This document shows positions 8,803 through 17,896 of a stretch of DNA of 64,000 bases, one piece after another; position 1 is the stretch's first letter, and the number at the start of each line of letters is the position of its first letter. Below the pieces are notes generated by a model, which had not been told where the DNA came from, made no database searches, and saw nothing but the letters and a program-made list of their open reading frames with translations. The translations under genes and the position numbers were made by a program. The stretch covers positions 1,116,001 to 1,180,000 of the forward strand of contig NZ_CP018082.1 in assembly GCF_001886715.1 (NCBI RefSeq), in the 5' to 3' direction. The stretch comes from Nocardia mangyaensis. Lineage in GTDB: Bacteria > Actinomycetota > Actinomycetes > Mycobacteriales > Mycobacteriaceae.

Positions 8803-9893
8803 GGCTGCGCTCCTTCGGCGAGGTGGGCCGAGAACTGCTGTGCCTGCTCGGCCATCAGTGGGTGATCGGTCGCGTAGACGTGGTCGAACATGCTCGCCGG
8901 GTCCGGGTCGGGCATCTCGACGGTGGCGGTGCGCAGACGCCGGGCGATGTCGTCGGCGGTGTCGGCCACCCGCTGGGCGAACTCCGGATCGAGCAGGCCC
9001 TCGCGGTCGAGCAGCAGCCGGATGCGCTCGATCGGGTCGCGGTGCTCCCAGTACTCGGTGTCGGCGGCGGTGCGGTAGCGGGTGGGGTCGTCGGCGGTGG
9101 TGTGCGGGCCCATCCGGTAGGTCAGCGCCTCGATGAAGGTCGGACCGCCGCCGGTGCGGGCGCGCTCCACGGCCCGGCGGGTGACGGCGAGGACGGCGAG
9201 GACATCGTTGCCGTCGACCTGCACGCCCGGAATCCCGTACCCGTCGGCCCGGCGCACCAGCGGCACGGTGGACTGCACGGCGACCGGCTCGCTGATCGCC
9301 CACTGATTGTTCTGGCAGAAGAACACCACCGGCGCGCTCCACGAGGCCGCGAAACCGAGCGCCTCGGCGATGTCGCCCTCGCTCGTCGCACCATCACCGA
9401 AGTAGGCGATGGTGGCGATATCGGCGCCGTCGAGATGGGCGGCGTAGGCGTATCCGGTGGCGTGCAGGCCCTGGGAACCGACCACGATGTTGGCGTTGGT
9501 CATGTTCACCTGGTTCGGGTCCCAGCAGTGGTGGGCCACGCCGCGCCACAGGGCAGTGAGCTGCTCGGGAGGCACACCGCGGCAGTAGGCGACGGCGGTC
9601 TCGCGGTAGGAGCAGAAGGCGTAGTCGTCGGGGTGCAGGGCGTGCGCCGAGCCCACCTGGGCGGCTTCCTGGCCGTAGAGCGGGGGCCACAGGCCCAGCT
9701 GGCCCTGGCGTTGCAGGGCGGTCGCCTCGACGTCGATCCGGCGGGTCACCACCAGGTCCTCGTAGAGCTGACGCAGGCGGGCGCCATCGGTGTCGGCCAC
9801 CAGGGCGGCGTGCTCGCGATCGAGTACACGGCGACCGTCGGGCTGCACCAACTGGACCGGATAGGTCTGCTTGTCCGACTTCTTGGACACCAT
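8799..9893 (-). CDS. bkdA: Branched-chain 2-oxo acid dehydrogenase E1 alpha subunit
   Basis: 364-residue alpha subunit that binds thiamine diphosphate. The ThDP-binding signature starts with GDG at 166-168 (YFGDGATSEGDIAEALGFAA) and ends with the Asn pair at 195-196 (CQNNQWAIS), the normal spacing of about 28 residues. The phosphorylation-loop region YRMGPHTTADDPTRYR is conserved. First gene of the operon; the 70-bp upstream stretch carries a palindrome shared with the divergent Lrp regulator. A pyruvate-type substrate cannot be excluded by sequence alone, but the separate alpha and beta chains and the Lrp neighbour favour branched-chain substrates. Confidence 0.92.
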   Translation of the reverse strand: MVSKKSDKQTYPVQLVQPDGRRVLDREHAALVADTDGARLRQLYEDLVVTRRIDVEATALQRQGQLGLWPPLYGQEAAQVGSAHALHPDDYAFCSYRETAVAYCRGVPPEQLTALWRGVAHHCWDPNQVNMTNANIVVGSQGLHATGYAYAAHLDGADIATIAYFGDGATSEGDIAEALGFAASWSAPVVFFCQNNQWAISEPVAVQSTVPLVRRADGYGIPGVQVDGNDVLAVLAVTRRAVERARTGGGPTFIEALTYRMGPHTTADDPTRYRTAADTEYWEHRDPIERIRLLLDREGLLDPEFAQRVADTADDIARRLRTATVEMPDPDPASMFDHVYATDHPLMAEQAQQFSAHLAEGAQP

Positions 9894-9946
9894 CGAGATC
9901 GCCTCCTCATCACCGGCCTCGTGAGCCGACGCAAGTCCGACAATCG

Positions 9947-9970
9947 CTGAGTGCGATGTGTATCACTCAG
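9947..9970. promoter_or_regulatory. Palindromic operator between bkd operon and Lrp gene
   Basis: Perfect 7-bp inverted repeat CTGAGTG-N10-CACTCAG in the divergent intergenic region, 54 bp from the E1alpha start and 93 bp from the Lrp start. The two arms are centred 17 bp apart, so they do not quite lie on the same helical face at one and a half turns. Binding by the adjacent Lrp protein is inferred from position. Confidence 0.55.
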
Positions 9971-10062
9971 CATCCACGATAATGCCGACTGCGCAAGCGA
10001 TCGACACGGCGATGAGCAGAATGCATGGTCTCGGCGCACTCCCCGCTGTCATACTGCGTTGT

Positions 10063-10557
10063 ATGACCAGTCGCGAACCCGTTGCCGTGACGCTCGACGC
10101 CACCGACGCGCGGCTGCTGCGCGAACTGATCGCCAACCCCCGCGCCACCGGCGTCGAACTCGCCGCTCGCCTCGGGCTGTCGCGCAACACGGTGCAGGCG
10201 CGCCTGGCCCGCTGGGACAGCGGCGGGGTGCTCGGTAGCTTCGAACGGCGGGTGGAACCCCGGGCCCTCGGCTATCCGCTGGCAGCCTTCGTCGCCGTCG
10301 TGGTCGACCAGCATCAACTCGACGGCGTGGTCGACGAACTGGCCGAGGTCGCCGAGGTCACCGAGGTCTGCGGGATGACCGGCTCCACTGACCTCACCGT
10401 CCGCATCGTCGCCCGTGACGCCGATGACCTCTATCGCATCGCCGGCCAGATCCTGAAAATCCCCGGCGTGGAGCGCACCAACATGGCCCTGGTCATGCGC
10501 GAACTCGTCGGCCCACGCACGGGCCCCCTCCTGGACCGCCTCGCCGGTCCGAACTGA
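10063..10557 (+). CDS. Lrp/AsnC-family regulator, probable bkd regulator
   Basis: 164 residues, the usual Lrp length. An N-terminal helix-turn-helix (ATGVELAARLGLSRNTVQAR) is followed by the RAM effector domain with AVVVDQHQLDGVV and the ligand-loop glycines at VCGMTGSTDLTVRIVARD. Divergent placement from the branched-chain dehydrogenase operon resembles BkdR of Pseudomonas, an Lrp protein that activates bkd genes in response to branched-chain amino acids. I chose the ATG at 10063; upstream in-frame codons would add about 35 residues unlike the family. Confidence 0.88.
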   Translation: MTSREPVAVTLDATDARLLRELIANPRATGVELAARLGLSRNTVQARLARWDSGGVLGSFERRVEPRALGYPLAAFVAVVVDQHQLDGVVDELAEVAEVTEVCGMTGSTDLTVRIVARDADDLYRIAGQILKIPGVERTNMALVMRELVGPRTGPLLDRLAGPN

Positions 10558-10615
10558 GCTGTCGCGGCGAGGTCGTGGTCCGGTTCGGCGGCAGTCGCGA
10601 TCACGGGCAGAACCG

Positions 10616-11818
10616 TCAGATTCCGCTGGGGAGGAAGCGGCGGACGATCAGGCCGGCTACCAGGGCCCAGAAGGCGCCGCCGATGCCGAACAGGGTGGTG
10701 CCCGAGGCAGCGACCAGGAAGGTGACCAGGCCGGCCATGCGGTGCTCGGGGTCGCTGAGGGCACCGGTGAGGGCGGCGGCCAGGGTGGCCAGCAGGGCCA
10801 GACCGGCGACGGTTTCCAGAGTGCCCGCCGGTGCGGCGGCGATGAGGGTGACCAGGGCCGCGGAGGCGAGGCCGAGGATCAGGTAGGTCGCACCGGCTGT
10901 GGCGGCGGCGATCCAGCGGCGTTTGGGGTCCGGGCTGGCGCTCGGGGCGGCCGAGAGGGCGGCGCTGATCGCCGCCAGGTTGATCGCGTGGCCACCCGCC
11001 CCCGCCCCGGCGATGGTGCCGAGACCGGTGACGAGCATCGAGGCGCGCCACGGCACCTGGTAGTCGAACGAGCGCATCACCGCGACGCCCGGGATGTTCT
11101 GCGAGGCCATGGTGACGATGTAGAGCGGGATCGCGATCCCGACGATCGCCTGCCAATGCCAGTGTGGCGCCGTCCATTCCACCGTCGGCACCATGGCCGC
11201 GAGGTCCAGGTGGCGCCCGCTGACCACGATATCGATGCCGGTGCCCACGGCCGCCGTGGCGAAAGCCACCAGCACCGCCCACTTCGGCGCGAACCGCACC
11301 AGCACCAGCCACACCACGATCACCGGAACCACCACGGCGGGGGAGGTGCGCAGCGCCTGTACCGGAGCCAGGCACAGCGGAACCAGCACACCCGCGAGCA
11401 TGGCCTGCGCGATCGGCACCGGAATCGCCGCGACCAGCGCACCGAGCCGCTGCCACAGCCCGGTGATCACGATCAGCACACCGGTCACCGCGAACGCCGC
11501 CACCGCGCCCGCCCAGCCGCCCGCGACCAGCCCGGTACTCGCCAACAGCGCCGCGCCGGGCGTCGACCAGGCCAGGGTGATCGGAATCCGGTACCGGAAA
11601 CTCAACAGCAGAATTCCCAGTCCCTGGGTCAGGCACAGCACCAGCAACCCCGAAGCCGCCTGCGCCGGTGTGGCCCCCACCGCCCGCAACCCGCTCAACA
11701 CCACCGCGAACGAACTGGTGAACCCGACCAGTGCGGTGATCGCCCCCGCCCCGAGCGGCGCGAATATTCCCGCACGCTCGTCGACGACATCGGGGGTAGT
11801 GGTGGTGACCTGCGACAT
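10616..11818 (-). CDS. BenE-family benzoate/aromatic acid transporter
   Basis: 400-residue membrane protein with about 12 hydrophobic segments, the length typical of BenE. Characteristic stretches include ITALVGFTSSFAVVLSGLRA near the N-terminus, ITLAWSTPGAALLASTG, GLWQRLGALVAAIPVPIAQA, and MASQNIPGVAVMRSFDYQVP. BenE proteins are proton symporters for benzoate. No benzoate catabolic genes are adjacent, so the substrate is a family inference. The start is the ATG at 11818; upstream extensions in the same frame are low-complexity and unlike BenE. Confidence 0.86.
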   Translation of the reverse strand: MSQVTTTTPDVVDERAGIFAPLGAGAITALVGFTSSFAVVLSGLRAVGATPAQAASGLLVLCLTQGLGILLLSFRYRIPITLAWSTPGAALLASTGLVAGGWAGAVAAFAVTGVLIVITGLWQRLGALVAAIPVPIAQAMLAGVLVPLCLAPVQALRTSPAVVVPVIVVWLVLVRFAPKWAVLVAFATAAVGTGIDIVVSGRHLDLAAMVPTVEWTAPHWHWQAIVGIAIPLYIVTMASQNIPGVAVMRSFDYQVPWRASMLVTGLGTIAGAGAGGHAINLAAISAALSAAPSASPDPKRRWIAAATAGATYLILGLASAALVTLIAAAPAGTLETVAGLALLATLAAALTGALSDPEHRMAGLVTFLVAASGTTLFGIGGAFWALVAGLIVRRFLPSGI

Positions 11819-12074
11819 TGTGCAGATACTGCCCGTCACACCTGCTCGTGTCGCCAGCCAGTCCCGCGAAAGTGGCCTGATCTGGGGACTGCGGGTCGGC
11901 CTCGGCCTCTCGTCGAGCGCTGCGCAACGTCGACACGTCGTCGGGCCGGGCGGCGATGGAACTTGTTCGGCCCGGTGCGAATCGGGTCGGGTAGGGGCGA
12001 GGTGGTTCGGTACCGGCAAGCGATGCTGGTGCGTAGGGTGGCGAGGCGGGGGACTCGGGACGTGAGGAGTGGGC

Positions 12075-12893
12075 GTGGGCGCGGTGTTGATCTCCCCGGA
12101 GGAACTTCGGGAACAGCTGGCGGACAACAGGATTCATCTGCTCGATGTGCGGTGGGCGCTGGGTGATCCAGACGGCCCGCAGCACTACCTGGACGGGCAC
12201 ATCCCCGGTGCGGTCTTCGTCGATCTGGAGACCGAACTGGCCGCCGCGCCCGCACCGGCGCGCGGCAGGCATCCGCTGCCCGATCCGGGCACGTTCGAGA
12301 AGTGCGCGCGCAGCTGGGGGCTCGGCGGCGACGAACCGGTGGTCGTCTACGACGCGACCGGCGGCATGGCCGCGGCGCGCGCCTGGTGGCTGCTGCGCTG
12401 GGCGGGCGTGGCGAACGTGCGCATCCTCGACGGCGGCCTGCCCGCGTGGATCGCCATCGACGGTGAACTCGCCACCGGCGCCGAACCCGATCCCGCCTCC
12501 GGCGATCTGGTGGTGCGCCCCGGCGGACTCCCGGTGATCGATGCCGACACCGCCGCGACCTGGCCCGGTGTCCTCCTCGATGCCAGAGCTGGTGAGCGCT
12601 ACCGCGGTGAGGTCGAACCGGTCGACCCGCGCGCCGGCCACATCCCCGGCGCGATCAGCGCCCCCACCGCCGAGAACCTCGACGACACCGGCCGTTTCCA
12701 CGACGCCGACGCGCTGCGCGCCCGCTTCACCGCCTTCGGCGACGGCCCGGTCGCCGTCTACTGCGGCTCCGGCGTCACCGCCGCCCACCAGATCGCCGCC
12801 CTGGCTGTCGCGGGCATCGACGCCGCCCTCTATCCGGGCTCCTGGTCACAATGGTCGAACGACCCGAAGCGACCGGTCGCCACCGGCGCATAG
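12075..12893 (+). CDS. Two-domain rhodanese-type sulfurtransferase
   Basis: About 272 residues with tandem rhodanese domains. The first is inactive-like (HIPGAVFVDLETEL, then VVVYDATGG in the loop). The second carries the active loop VYCGSGVTAAH with the catalytic Cys accepting sulfur. CGSGVTA is typical of actinobacterial thiosulfate/3-mercaptopyruvate sulfurtransferases (SseA-like). The start is uncertain: a GTG at 12069 lies inside the GAGGAG ribosome site, so the GTG at 12075 is preferred. It stands alone. Confidence 0.87.
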   Translation: MGAVLISPEELREQLADNRIHLLDVRWALGDPDGPQHYLDGHIPGAVFVDLETELAAAPAPARGRHPLPDPGTFEKCARSWGLGGDEPVVVYDATGGMAAARAWWLLRWAGVANVRILDGGLPAWIAIDGELATGAEPDPASGDLVVRPGGLPVIDADTAATWPGVLLDARAGERYRGEVEPVDPRAGHIPGAISAPTAENLDDTGRFHDADALRARFTAFGDGPVAVYCGSGVTAAHQIAALAVAGIDAALYPGSWSQWSNDPKRPVATGA

Positions 12894-13010
12894 CCGGTGG
12901 CGACCGTGCCGGGCGCGCGCTGCCAGCCGGCGTCGACGCGGCATTCGGTCGGCATCGCCGAACTCTCGCCGACACATCGCCAACTGGCGTGGATCTCGCT
13001 CGGCGGCGGA

Positions 13011-13697
13011 TCACGGGCAATCCCGGGCGATGTCGTGGAGCACGGCGTTGTCGGCCGCGGTGATCGGGAGGTCGTAGTCGACCGCCACGGTGAGGTACTT
13101 GGCCGCGTAGAAGCAGTGGTTGGCGCGGGCGGGTGGGAGCCAGGTGCCGGGCGTCTTGTCGCCCTTGGCCTGGTTGACTGCGGCGCTGGTGGCCAGCAGG
13201 TTCACCGACAGGTCGTTGGCGAAGCGCAGGCGTAGGTCGCGCGACCACCCGGCGGCTCCCAGATCCCAGGCCGCGGCCAGGGGATAGACGTGGTCGATCT
13301 GGATGCGGCCGCCCTCGGCCTTGCGGAAGGGGATGTCCGTAGCGGTGTAGGGGTCGGCGAGTACGCCTTCCACCACCACACATCGGCCCCGCGTCACCAC
13401 GTCCCGCAACTGCGCGGCCAGCACGTTGTTGCGGGTGTCGCAGCCGTCGTGACCGCCCGGCGCGTCGGTGTCGTCGGTCCAGGCCGGGCCGAACACGCAT
13501 CCCTGGCCCGCCTTGCAGCCGCGTTCGTACCCGCCGGGGCGCGGGCGCGACGCCACGACCCGGACGGTGTCGAGCAGCGCGGTCACCTCCGCCCGCGAGG
13601 GACTGCCGGGCGCCGGGGCGACCGTCTGATCCGGAACGAGCACCCCACAGCCCGCGACGAAGAGCACCGCGCAGAGCACCCAGATCAGTTTCCCCAT
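13011..13697 (-). CDS. HNH-family (DUF1524) lipoprotein nuclease
   Basis: 228 residues with a lipoprotein signal peptide (positively charged start, hydrophobic stretch, lipobox VAGC with Cys17), so it is exported and lipid-anchored. The mature part has the DUF1524/HNH pattern: RIQIDHVYPLAAAWDLGA (His of the beta-beta-alpha metal site) and NLLATSAAVNQAKGDKTPG with the downstream Asn/Lys. Four paired cysteines (GCKAGQGC, GCDTRNN, RGRC, HCF) suggest disulfides outside the membrane. Family members are secreted nucleases of scavenging or uncertain role. Confidence 0.82.
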   Translation of the reverse strand: MGKLIWVLCAVLFVAGCGVLVPDQTVAPAPGSPSRAEVTALLDTVRVVASRPRPGGYERGCKAGQGCVFGPAWTDDTDAPGGHDGCDTRNNVLAAQLRDVVTRGRCVVVEGVLADPYTATDIPFRKAEGGRIQIDHVYPLAAAWDLGAAGWSRDLRLRFANDLSVNLLATSAAVNQAKGDKTPGTWLPPARANHCFYAAKYLTVAVDYDLPITAADNAVLHDIARDCP

Positions 13698-13752
13698 ACC
13701 CGCAGGTTGTAGCGGGTGGCACTGACACGTTTCGCGACCGGGCAGATGACCC

Positions 13753-14115
13753 CTACAGCCAGGCGCGCGCCAGGATGTCGTCGGCGGCCTGCTGACTGGC
13801 ACTCGGCGGGAAGCGGGTGGCCGCGATCGAGGACACGTGGGTGCCGTCGTGGCCGACCAGCCAGGACCCGCCGCGGTCCTCGCACTCGGCGATCTTGGCG
13901 AACACGGTGAGCAGGAAGGTGATCGATTCCCGCGGGTCGGCGGTGTGCGCCAACCGCTGGGATTCACCGGGTCTGGACAGATCGAGCCACACGCCGGACT
14001 GACCGTCCAGGCGCATGCCGACGATCTTCCCGGTGTCGATGAACGTGAACTTGCGCCGCTCCCACGGGGTGGTGGGGGTGTAGCTCTGCTCGAGAACCTG
14101 GAGCAGAATCGTCAT
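13753..14115 (-). CDS. Conserved-looking hypothetical protein
   Basis: 120-residue soluble protein I cannot assign. It is mixed alpha/beta by appearance, with RRKFTFIDTGKIVGMRLDG followed by VWLDLSRPG, no signal peptide and no membrane segment. The start at 14115 follows a GGGCAGCG stretch; upstream codons would overlap the promoter of the divergent SNF2 gene. The neighbouring SNF2 helicase gene starts about 200 bp away in the opposite direction. Codon use resembles the surroundings. Confidence 0.6.
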   Translation of the reverse strand: MTILLQVLEQSYTPTTPWERRKFTFIDTGKIVGMRLDGQSGVWLDLSRPGESQRLAHTADPRESITFLLTVFAKIAECEDRGGSWLVGHDGTHVSSIAATRFPPSASQQAADDILARAWL

Positions 14116-14312
14116 CGCTGCCCTCCGCACGCGTACAGGGGTTCATCGGCCGAGCCGGTCATGGCCGGTTCGCCTGGGTCGGTATGAAGTTGTCGCCGGG
14201 TGATGGCCCGGCCGTGACCAGGGGATATCCCAGTATGTTCCGGGAGCGTCCAGAAATCCAGGGGTATGGGTACCGACGATCGGTGTCGGTGCCGCCTGCT
14301 TGGATGGGGGCC

Positions 14313-17144
14313 ATGCTGCACGGTCTGTGGTCCCCTGGCTCGGGCCTGCTGCTGTGGCACGACGGAAAGCCGGTCGCGGTCGGTTCGGTGCTCGGCGACA
14401 TCCTGGAACGCGCCCGGTTCCGCCACCGCGCCCAGGTGCTCGTCGTCGATGCCACGGGGCAGCCGAACACCGCCGAGGTCCGCGCGCACGCCCTCGCGCC
14501 GCCCACGGCGGCGGTCGTGCTGCGCAGTCGGCTGCCGCGCGAGAACGTCTCCGGCGATCTGCGCTTCCTCGCCCACACCGCGCGCGGGATCGAACGGTGG
14601 GTGCGGGCCGGGCGGGTCGTTCCGCAGGTCGAGCGCGCCGACGGCCAGTGGTGGGTGCGCTGGCGCCTGGTCGGCGGACAACGTCAGCGCGCCTGGTTGG
14701 CGGAGCTGGCCACGGCCATGCCCGCCGCGCTGCGGGTCGCCGGATCGCCCGCGGCCGTGCTCGACGATCTGGTCACCGAACTCACCGATCCGATCGCCCG
14801 CGAATACCTCGCGCACCGCACGATGACGCACCCCTTGCTGACCGCCCTGGTCGGCGACACCCCGCTGGAGGCCGGCTCCTACCGCTTGGCCGAGACACTG
14901 ACGCAATGGCGGGCCGGTTACGCCGCCGACGAGCCGGAACTCGTCCTGCGCCTGTGCGAACCCGACGGCGAATTCGGTTCTCCCGACGAGTCGGTGGCGC
15001 TGTGGCGGTTGCAGGTGTGTCTGCGTCCGGTCGATGACGCTCCCAAACCCGTTGCCCTCGATGATGATCCGGTCCTGGTTCGCACCGCCGCGGAGAAGCT
15101 CGGCCAGGCTCGCAAGGCCTACCCACGCCTGCGCGACCTGCCCACCGACCCGCGCGGCCTCGATCTGCTGCTGCCGACCGAGGTCGTCGCCGACCTGGTC
15201 GCCCACGGCGCGAATGCCCTGCAGGAGGCCGGAATCCGGCTGCTCCTACCGCGCGCCTGGAACATCGCCGAACCCAGCATGCGTCTGCGGGTCAGCAGCC
15301 CGGCCGCCGCCGAGTCCACCGTAGGCCTGAGCGGATTGCTGTCCTACCGTTGGGAACTGGCCCTCGGCGACCTCGTGCTCACCAAGGCCGAGATGGAACG
15401 GTTGATTCGCAGCAAGTCGGATCTGGTGCAGCTGCGCGGCGAATGGGTGCAGGCCGACCGCCGTGTGCTGGCCGCCGCCGCCCGCTACGTAGCCCAGCAC
15501 ATCGACGACACGCCGATCACCCTGGCCGACATGATCGGCGAACTCGCCGCCGAACGCGTCGACGACGTCCCGGTCACCGAGGTCACCGCCGACGGCTGGG
15601 CGGCCGAATTGTTCGCCAGGGAGGGCGAACCCGAGCCCGTCCCGACCCCGGTCGGCCTGAAGGCCCAGCTGCGCCCGTACCAGGAACGCGGCCTGAGCTG
15701 GCTGGCCACCATGAGCCGCCTGAACTGCGGTGCGATCCTGGCCGACGACATGGGCCTCGGCAAGACGATCCAGGTGCTCGCCTTGCTGGTTCACGAGCGC
15801 GAAGCGGTGGCCGCGCGGGCAACTGGCGAGCCGCCGGGTCCGGCTGAGCGGGTCGGCCCCACGCTGCTGGTGTGCCCGATGTCGGTTGTCGGCAACTGGC
15901 AGCGCGAGGCGCAACGCTTCACCCCTGACCTGCGGGTCCTGGTGCACCACGGTGCCGGTCGGCTCAAAGGCGCAGAATTCGCTGGGGCGGTGAGTGATTC
16001 GGATCTCGTCGTCACCACCTATGCCCTGCTCGCCCGCGACGCGACCCTGCTCAGCGAACAGCAGTGGGAGCGCATCGTCCTCGACGAGGCCCAGCACATC
16101 AAGAACGCCGCCACCAGACAGGCACGCGCGGCCAGAGCGCTTCCCGCCCGACATCGGTTGGCGCTCACCGGCACTCCGGTCGAGAACCGCCTGGAAGAAC
16201 TGCGCGCCCTGTTCGACTTCGCCATGCCCAAACTCCTCGGCAGCCCACAATCGTTCCGGGCCCGCTTCGCCGTCCCGATCGAACGCGAACGCGACCAGCA
16301 CGCCATCGACCGGTTGCGCCTGATCACCGACCCGTTCGTACTGCGCAGACTCAAGACCGATCCGACGGTCATCAGCGACCTCCCCGAGAAGCTCGAGATG
16401 ACGGTGCGGGCCAACCTCACCGTCGAGCAGGCCGCCCTCTACCAGGCCGTGGTCGAGGACATGATGGAGAAACTGAAAGACGCGAAGGGCATGGCCCGCA
16501 AGGGCGCGGTGCTCGGCGCGCTGACCAGGCTCAAGCAGGTCTGCAACCATCCCGCCCACTACCTGGGCGACGGCTCCCCGCTGCTGCGCCGGGGCAGCCA
16601 CCGTTCCGGCAAGCTGGCCTTGGTCGAGGACGTCCTGGACGCGGTGATCGCCGACGGCGAGAAGGCCCTGCTGTTCACCCAGTTCCGCGAGTTCGGCGAC
16701 CTGGTCCTGCCGTATCTCACCGAACGCTTCGGCGGTTCCGTCCCGTTCCTGCACGGCGGGGTGTCCAAACAGCGCCGCGACGACATGGTGACCGGCTTTC
16801 AGCGCGACGATGGTCCGCCTCTGATGCTGCTCTCGCTCAAGGCGGGCGGCACCGGTCTCAACCTCACCGCCGCCAACCACGTGATCCACCTGGACCGCTG
16901 GTGGAATCCGGCGGTGGAGAACCAGGCCACCGACCGCGCGTTCCGGATCGGTCAGCGGCGCGCGGTGCAGGTTCGCAAGCTGGTGTGCGTGGACACCATC
17001 GAAGAGCGCATCGACGAGATGATCAGTGGCAAGAAGCAGTTGGCGGAGCTGGCGGTCGGCACGGGGGAGAACTGGATCACCGAACTGAGCACCGACGAAC
17101 TGCGCGAGCTGTTCACTCTCGGCGCCGAGGCGGTGGGGGAGTAG
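14313..17144 (+). CDS. SNF2-family DEAD/DEAH helicase (HelZ-like)
   Basis: 943-residue Swi2/Snf2 ATPase that would translocate on DNA or remodel protein-DNA complexes. The N-terminal about 430 residues are the actinobacterial SNF2-associated region. The motor follows: Walker A DDMGLGKT at about 478-485, DEAQHIKN near 590, LTGTPVENRLEELRALFDFA, and the C-lobe motifs LLSLKAGGTGLNLTAANHVI near 840, then HLDRWWNPAVENQATDRAFR and IGQRR. I chose the ATG at 14313 because MLHGLWSPG matches the usual start of this family; earlier codons add low-quality sequence. The stop abuts the start of the SWIM gene, so they form a two-gene operon. Confidence 0.92.
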   Translation: MLHGLWSPGSGLLLWHDGKPVAVGSVLGDILERARFRHRAQVLVVDATGQPNTAEVRAHALAPPTAAVVLRSRLPRENVSGDLRFLAHTARGIERWVRAGRVVPQVERADGQWWVRWRLVGGQRQRAWLAELATAMPAALRVAGSPAAVLDDLVTELTDPIAREYLAHRTMTHPLLTALVGDTPLEAGSYRLAETLTQWRAGYAADEPELVLRLCEPDGEFGSPDESVALWRLQVCLRPVDDAPKPVALDDDPVLVRTAAEKLGQARKAYPRLRDLPTDPRGLDLLLPTEVVADLVAHGANALQEAGIRLLLPRAWNIAEPSMRLRVSSPAAAESTVGLSGLLSYRWELALGDLVLTKAEMERLIRSKSDLVQLRGEWVQADRRVLAAAARYVAQHIDDTPITLADMIGELAAERVDDVPVTEVTADGWAAELFAREGEPEPVPTPVGLKAQLRPYQERGLSWLATMSRLNCGAILADDMGLGKTIQVLALLVHEREAVAARATGEPPGPAERVGPTLLVCPMSVVGNWQREAQRFTPDLRVLVHHGAGRLKGAEFAGAVSDSDLVVTTYALLARDATLLSEQQWERIVLDEAQHIKNAATRQARAARALPARHRLALTGTPVENRLEELRALFDFAMPKLLGSPQSFRARFAVPIERERDQHAIDRLRLITDPFVLRRLKTDPTVISDLPEKLEMTVRANLTVEQAALYQAVVEDMMEKLKDAKGMARKGAVLGALTRLKQVCNHPAHYLGDGSPLLRRGSHRSGKLALVEDVLDAVIADGEKALLFTQFREFGDLVLPYLTERFGGSVPFLHGGVSKQRRDDMVTGFQRDDGPPLMLLSLKAGGTGLNLTAANHVIHLDRWWNPAVENQATDRAFRIGQRRAVQVRKLVCVDTIEERIDEMISGKKQLAELAVGTGENWITELSTDELRELFTLGAEAVGE

Positions 17145-17894
17145 ATGGCCGATTTCAGTCAGTTCGGACCGCGCAAACCGGTCAGCGGCGGCGCGCGGGC
17201 CCGCGGCGGCTTCGGTCGCACCTGGTGGGGCAAGTCGCTGCTCGACGCCGTGGAGCAGGTCGCCGACGCGGGCAGGCTGTCCCGCGGCCGCACCTACGCC
17301 AGGGCCGGGCAGGTGGTGAACTACCGGATCGAGCGCGGCGCGGTCACCGCCGAGGTGCAGGGCAGCCAGCCGCGCCCGTTCACCTCGGTCCTGTCCGTGC
17401 GCCCGCTGCGTACGGAGGAGATCGAGCTCCTGCTGGCCGAGATCAGATCCGCGCCCGGCATGCTGGCCGAGATCGTCTCCGGCGCACTACCACCCGCCCT
17501 CGGACCGCATCTGCTGCCGACCACCGCCGCCGAACTCGACTTCTCCTGTAGTTGTCCGGACATGGGCTGGCCGTGCAAACACGTCGCGGCCGTGTGCTAC
17601 CTGCTCGCCGAACGCCTCGACGAACAGCCCGGTGAGATCCTCACCCTGCGCGGCCTCGACCTCGACACCCTGATCGGCGGCGTCGAGAAGTCCACGCGCG
17701 CCGTCGAATCCGACGATCACTATGGCGACGACCTGATCCTGCCCGACCTGCCCCGCATCGAATTCCACCCCGTCATCGAGGATCTCGACCCGATCCCCCT
17801 GCGCCGCGCCCTGCGCATGTCCTCCGAGGACGAGCAGACCGCGTCCACGGGCCTGCGTGAATTGCGCTCGCTCTACCCCGAATTCGACAGCTGA
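17145..17894 (+). CDS. SWIM zinc-finger protein, partner of SNF2 helicase
   Basis: 249 residues. The N-terminus has FGRTWWGKSLLDAVEQ and RGRTYARAGQVVNYRIERGA, typical of bacterial SWIM proteins. The zinc motif CxC-x6-CxH sits near residues 135-146 (FSCSCPDMGWPCKHVAAV). SWIM domains bind DNA or protein. Its ATG begins immediately after the TAG of the SNF2 gene with no gap, and this SNF2-SWIM pair is a recurring two-gene unit, so the two probably act together on DNA; the actual process is unknown. Confidence 0.88.
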   Translation: MADFSQFGPRKPVSGGARARGGFGRTWWGKSLLDAVEQVADAGRLSRGRTYARAGQVVNYRIERGAVTAEVQGSQPRPFTSVLSVRPLRTEEIELLLAEIRSAPGMLAEIVSGALPPALGPHLLPTTAAELDFSCSCPDMGWPCKHVAAVCYLLAERLDEQPGEILTLRGLDLDTLIGGVEKSTRAVESDDHYGDDLILPDLPRIEFHPVIEDLDPIPLRRALRMSSEDEQTASTGLRELRSLYPEFDS

Positions 17895-17896
17895 GC

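Noticed and set aside
10431..12788. 785-residue minus-strand frame across BenE and the sulfurtransferase
   Set aside because: The Gly/Arg-rich composition and overlap with two clear genes show it to be a shadow frame.
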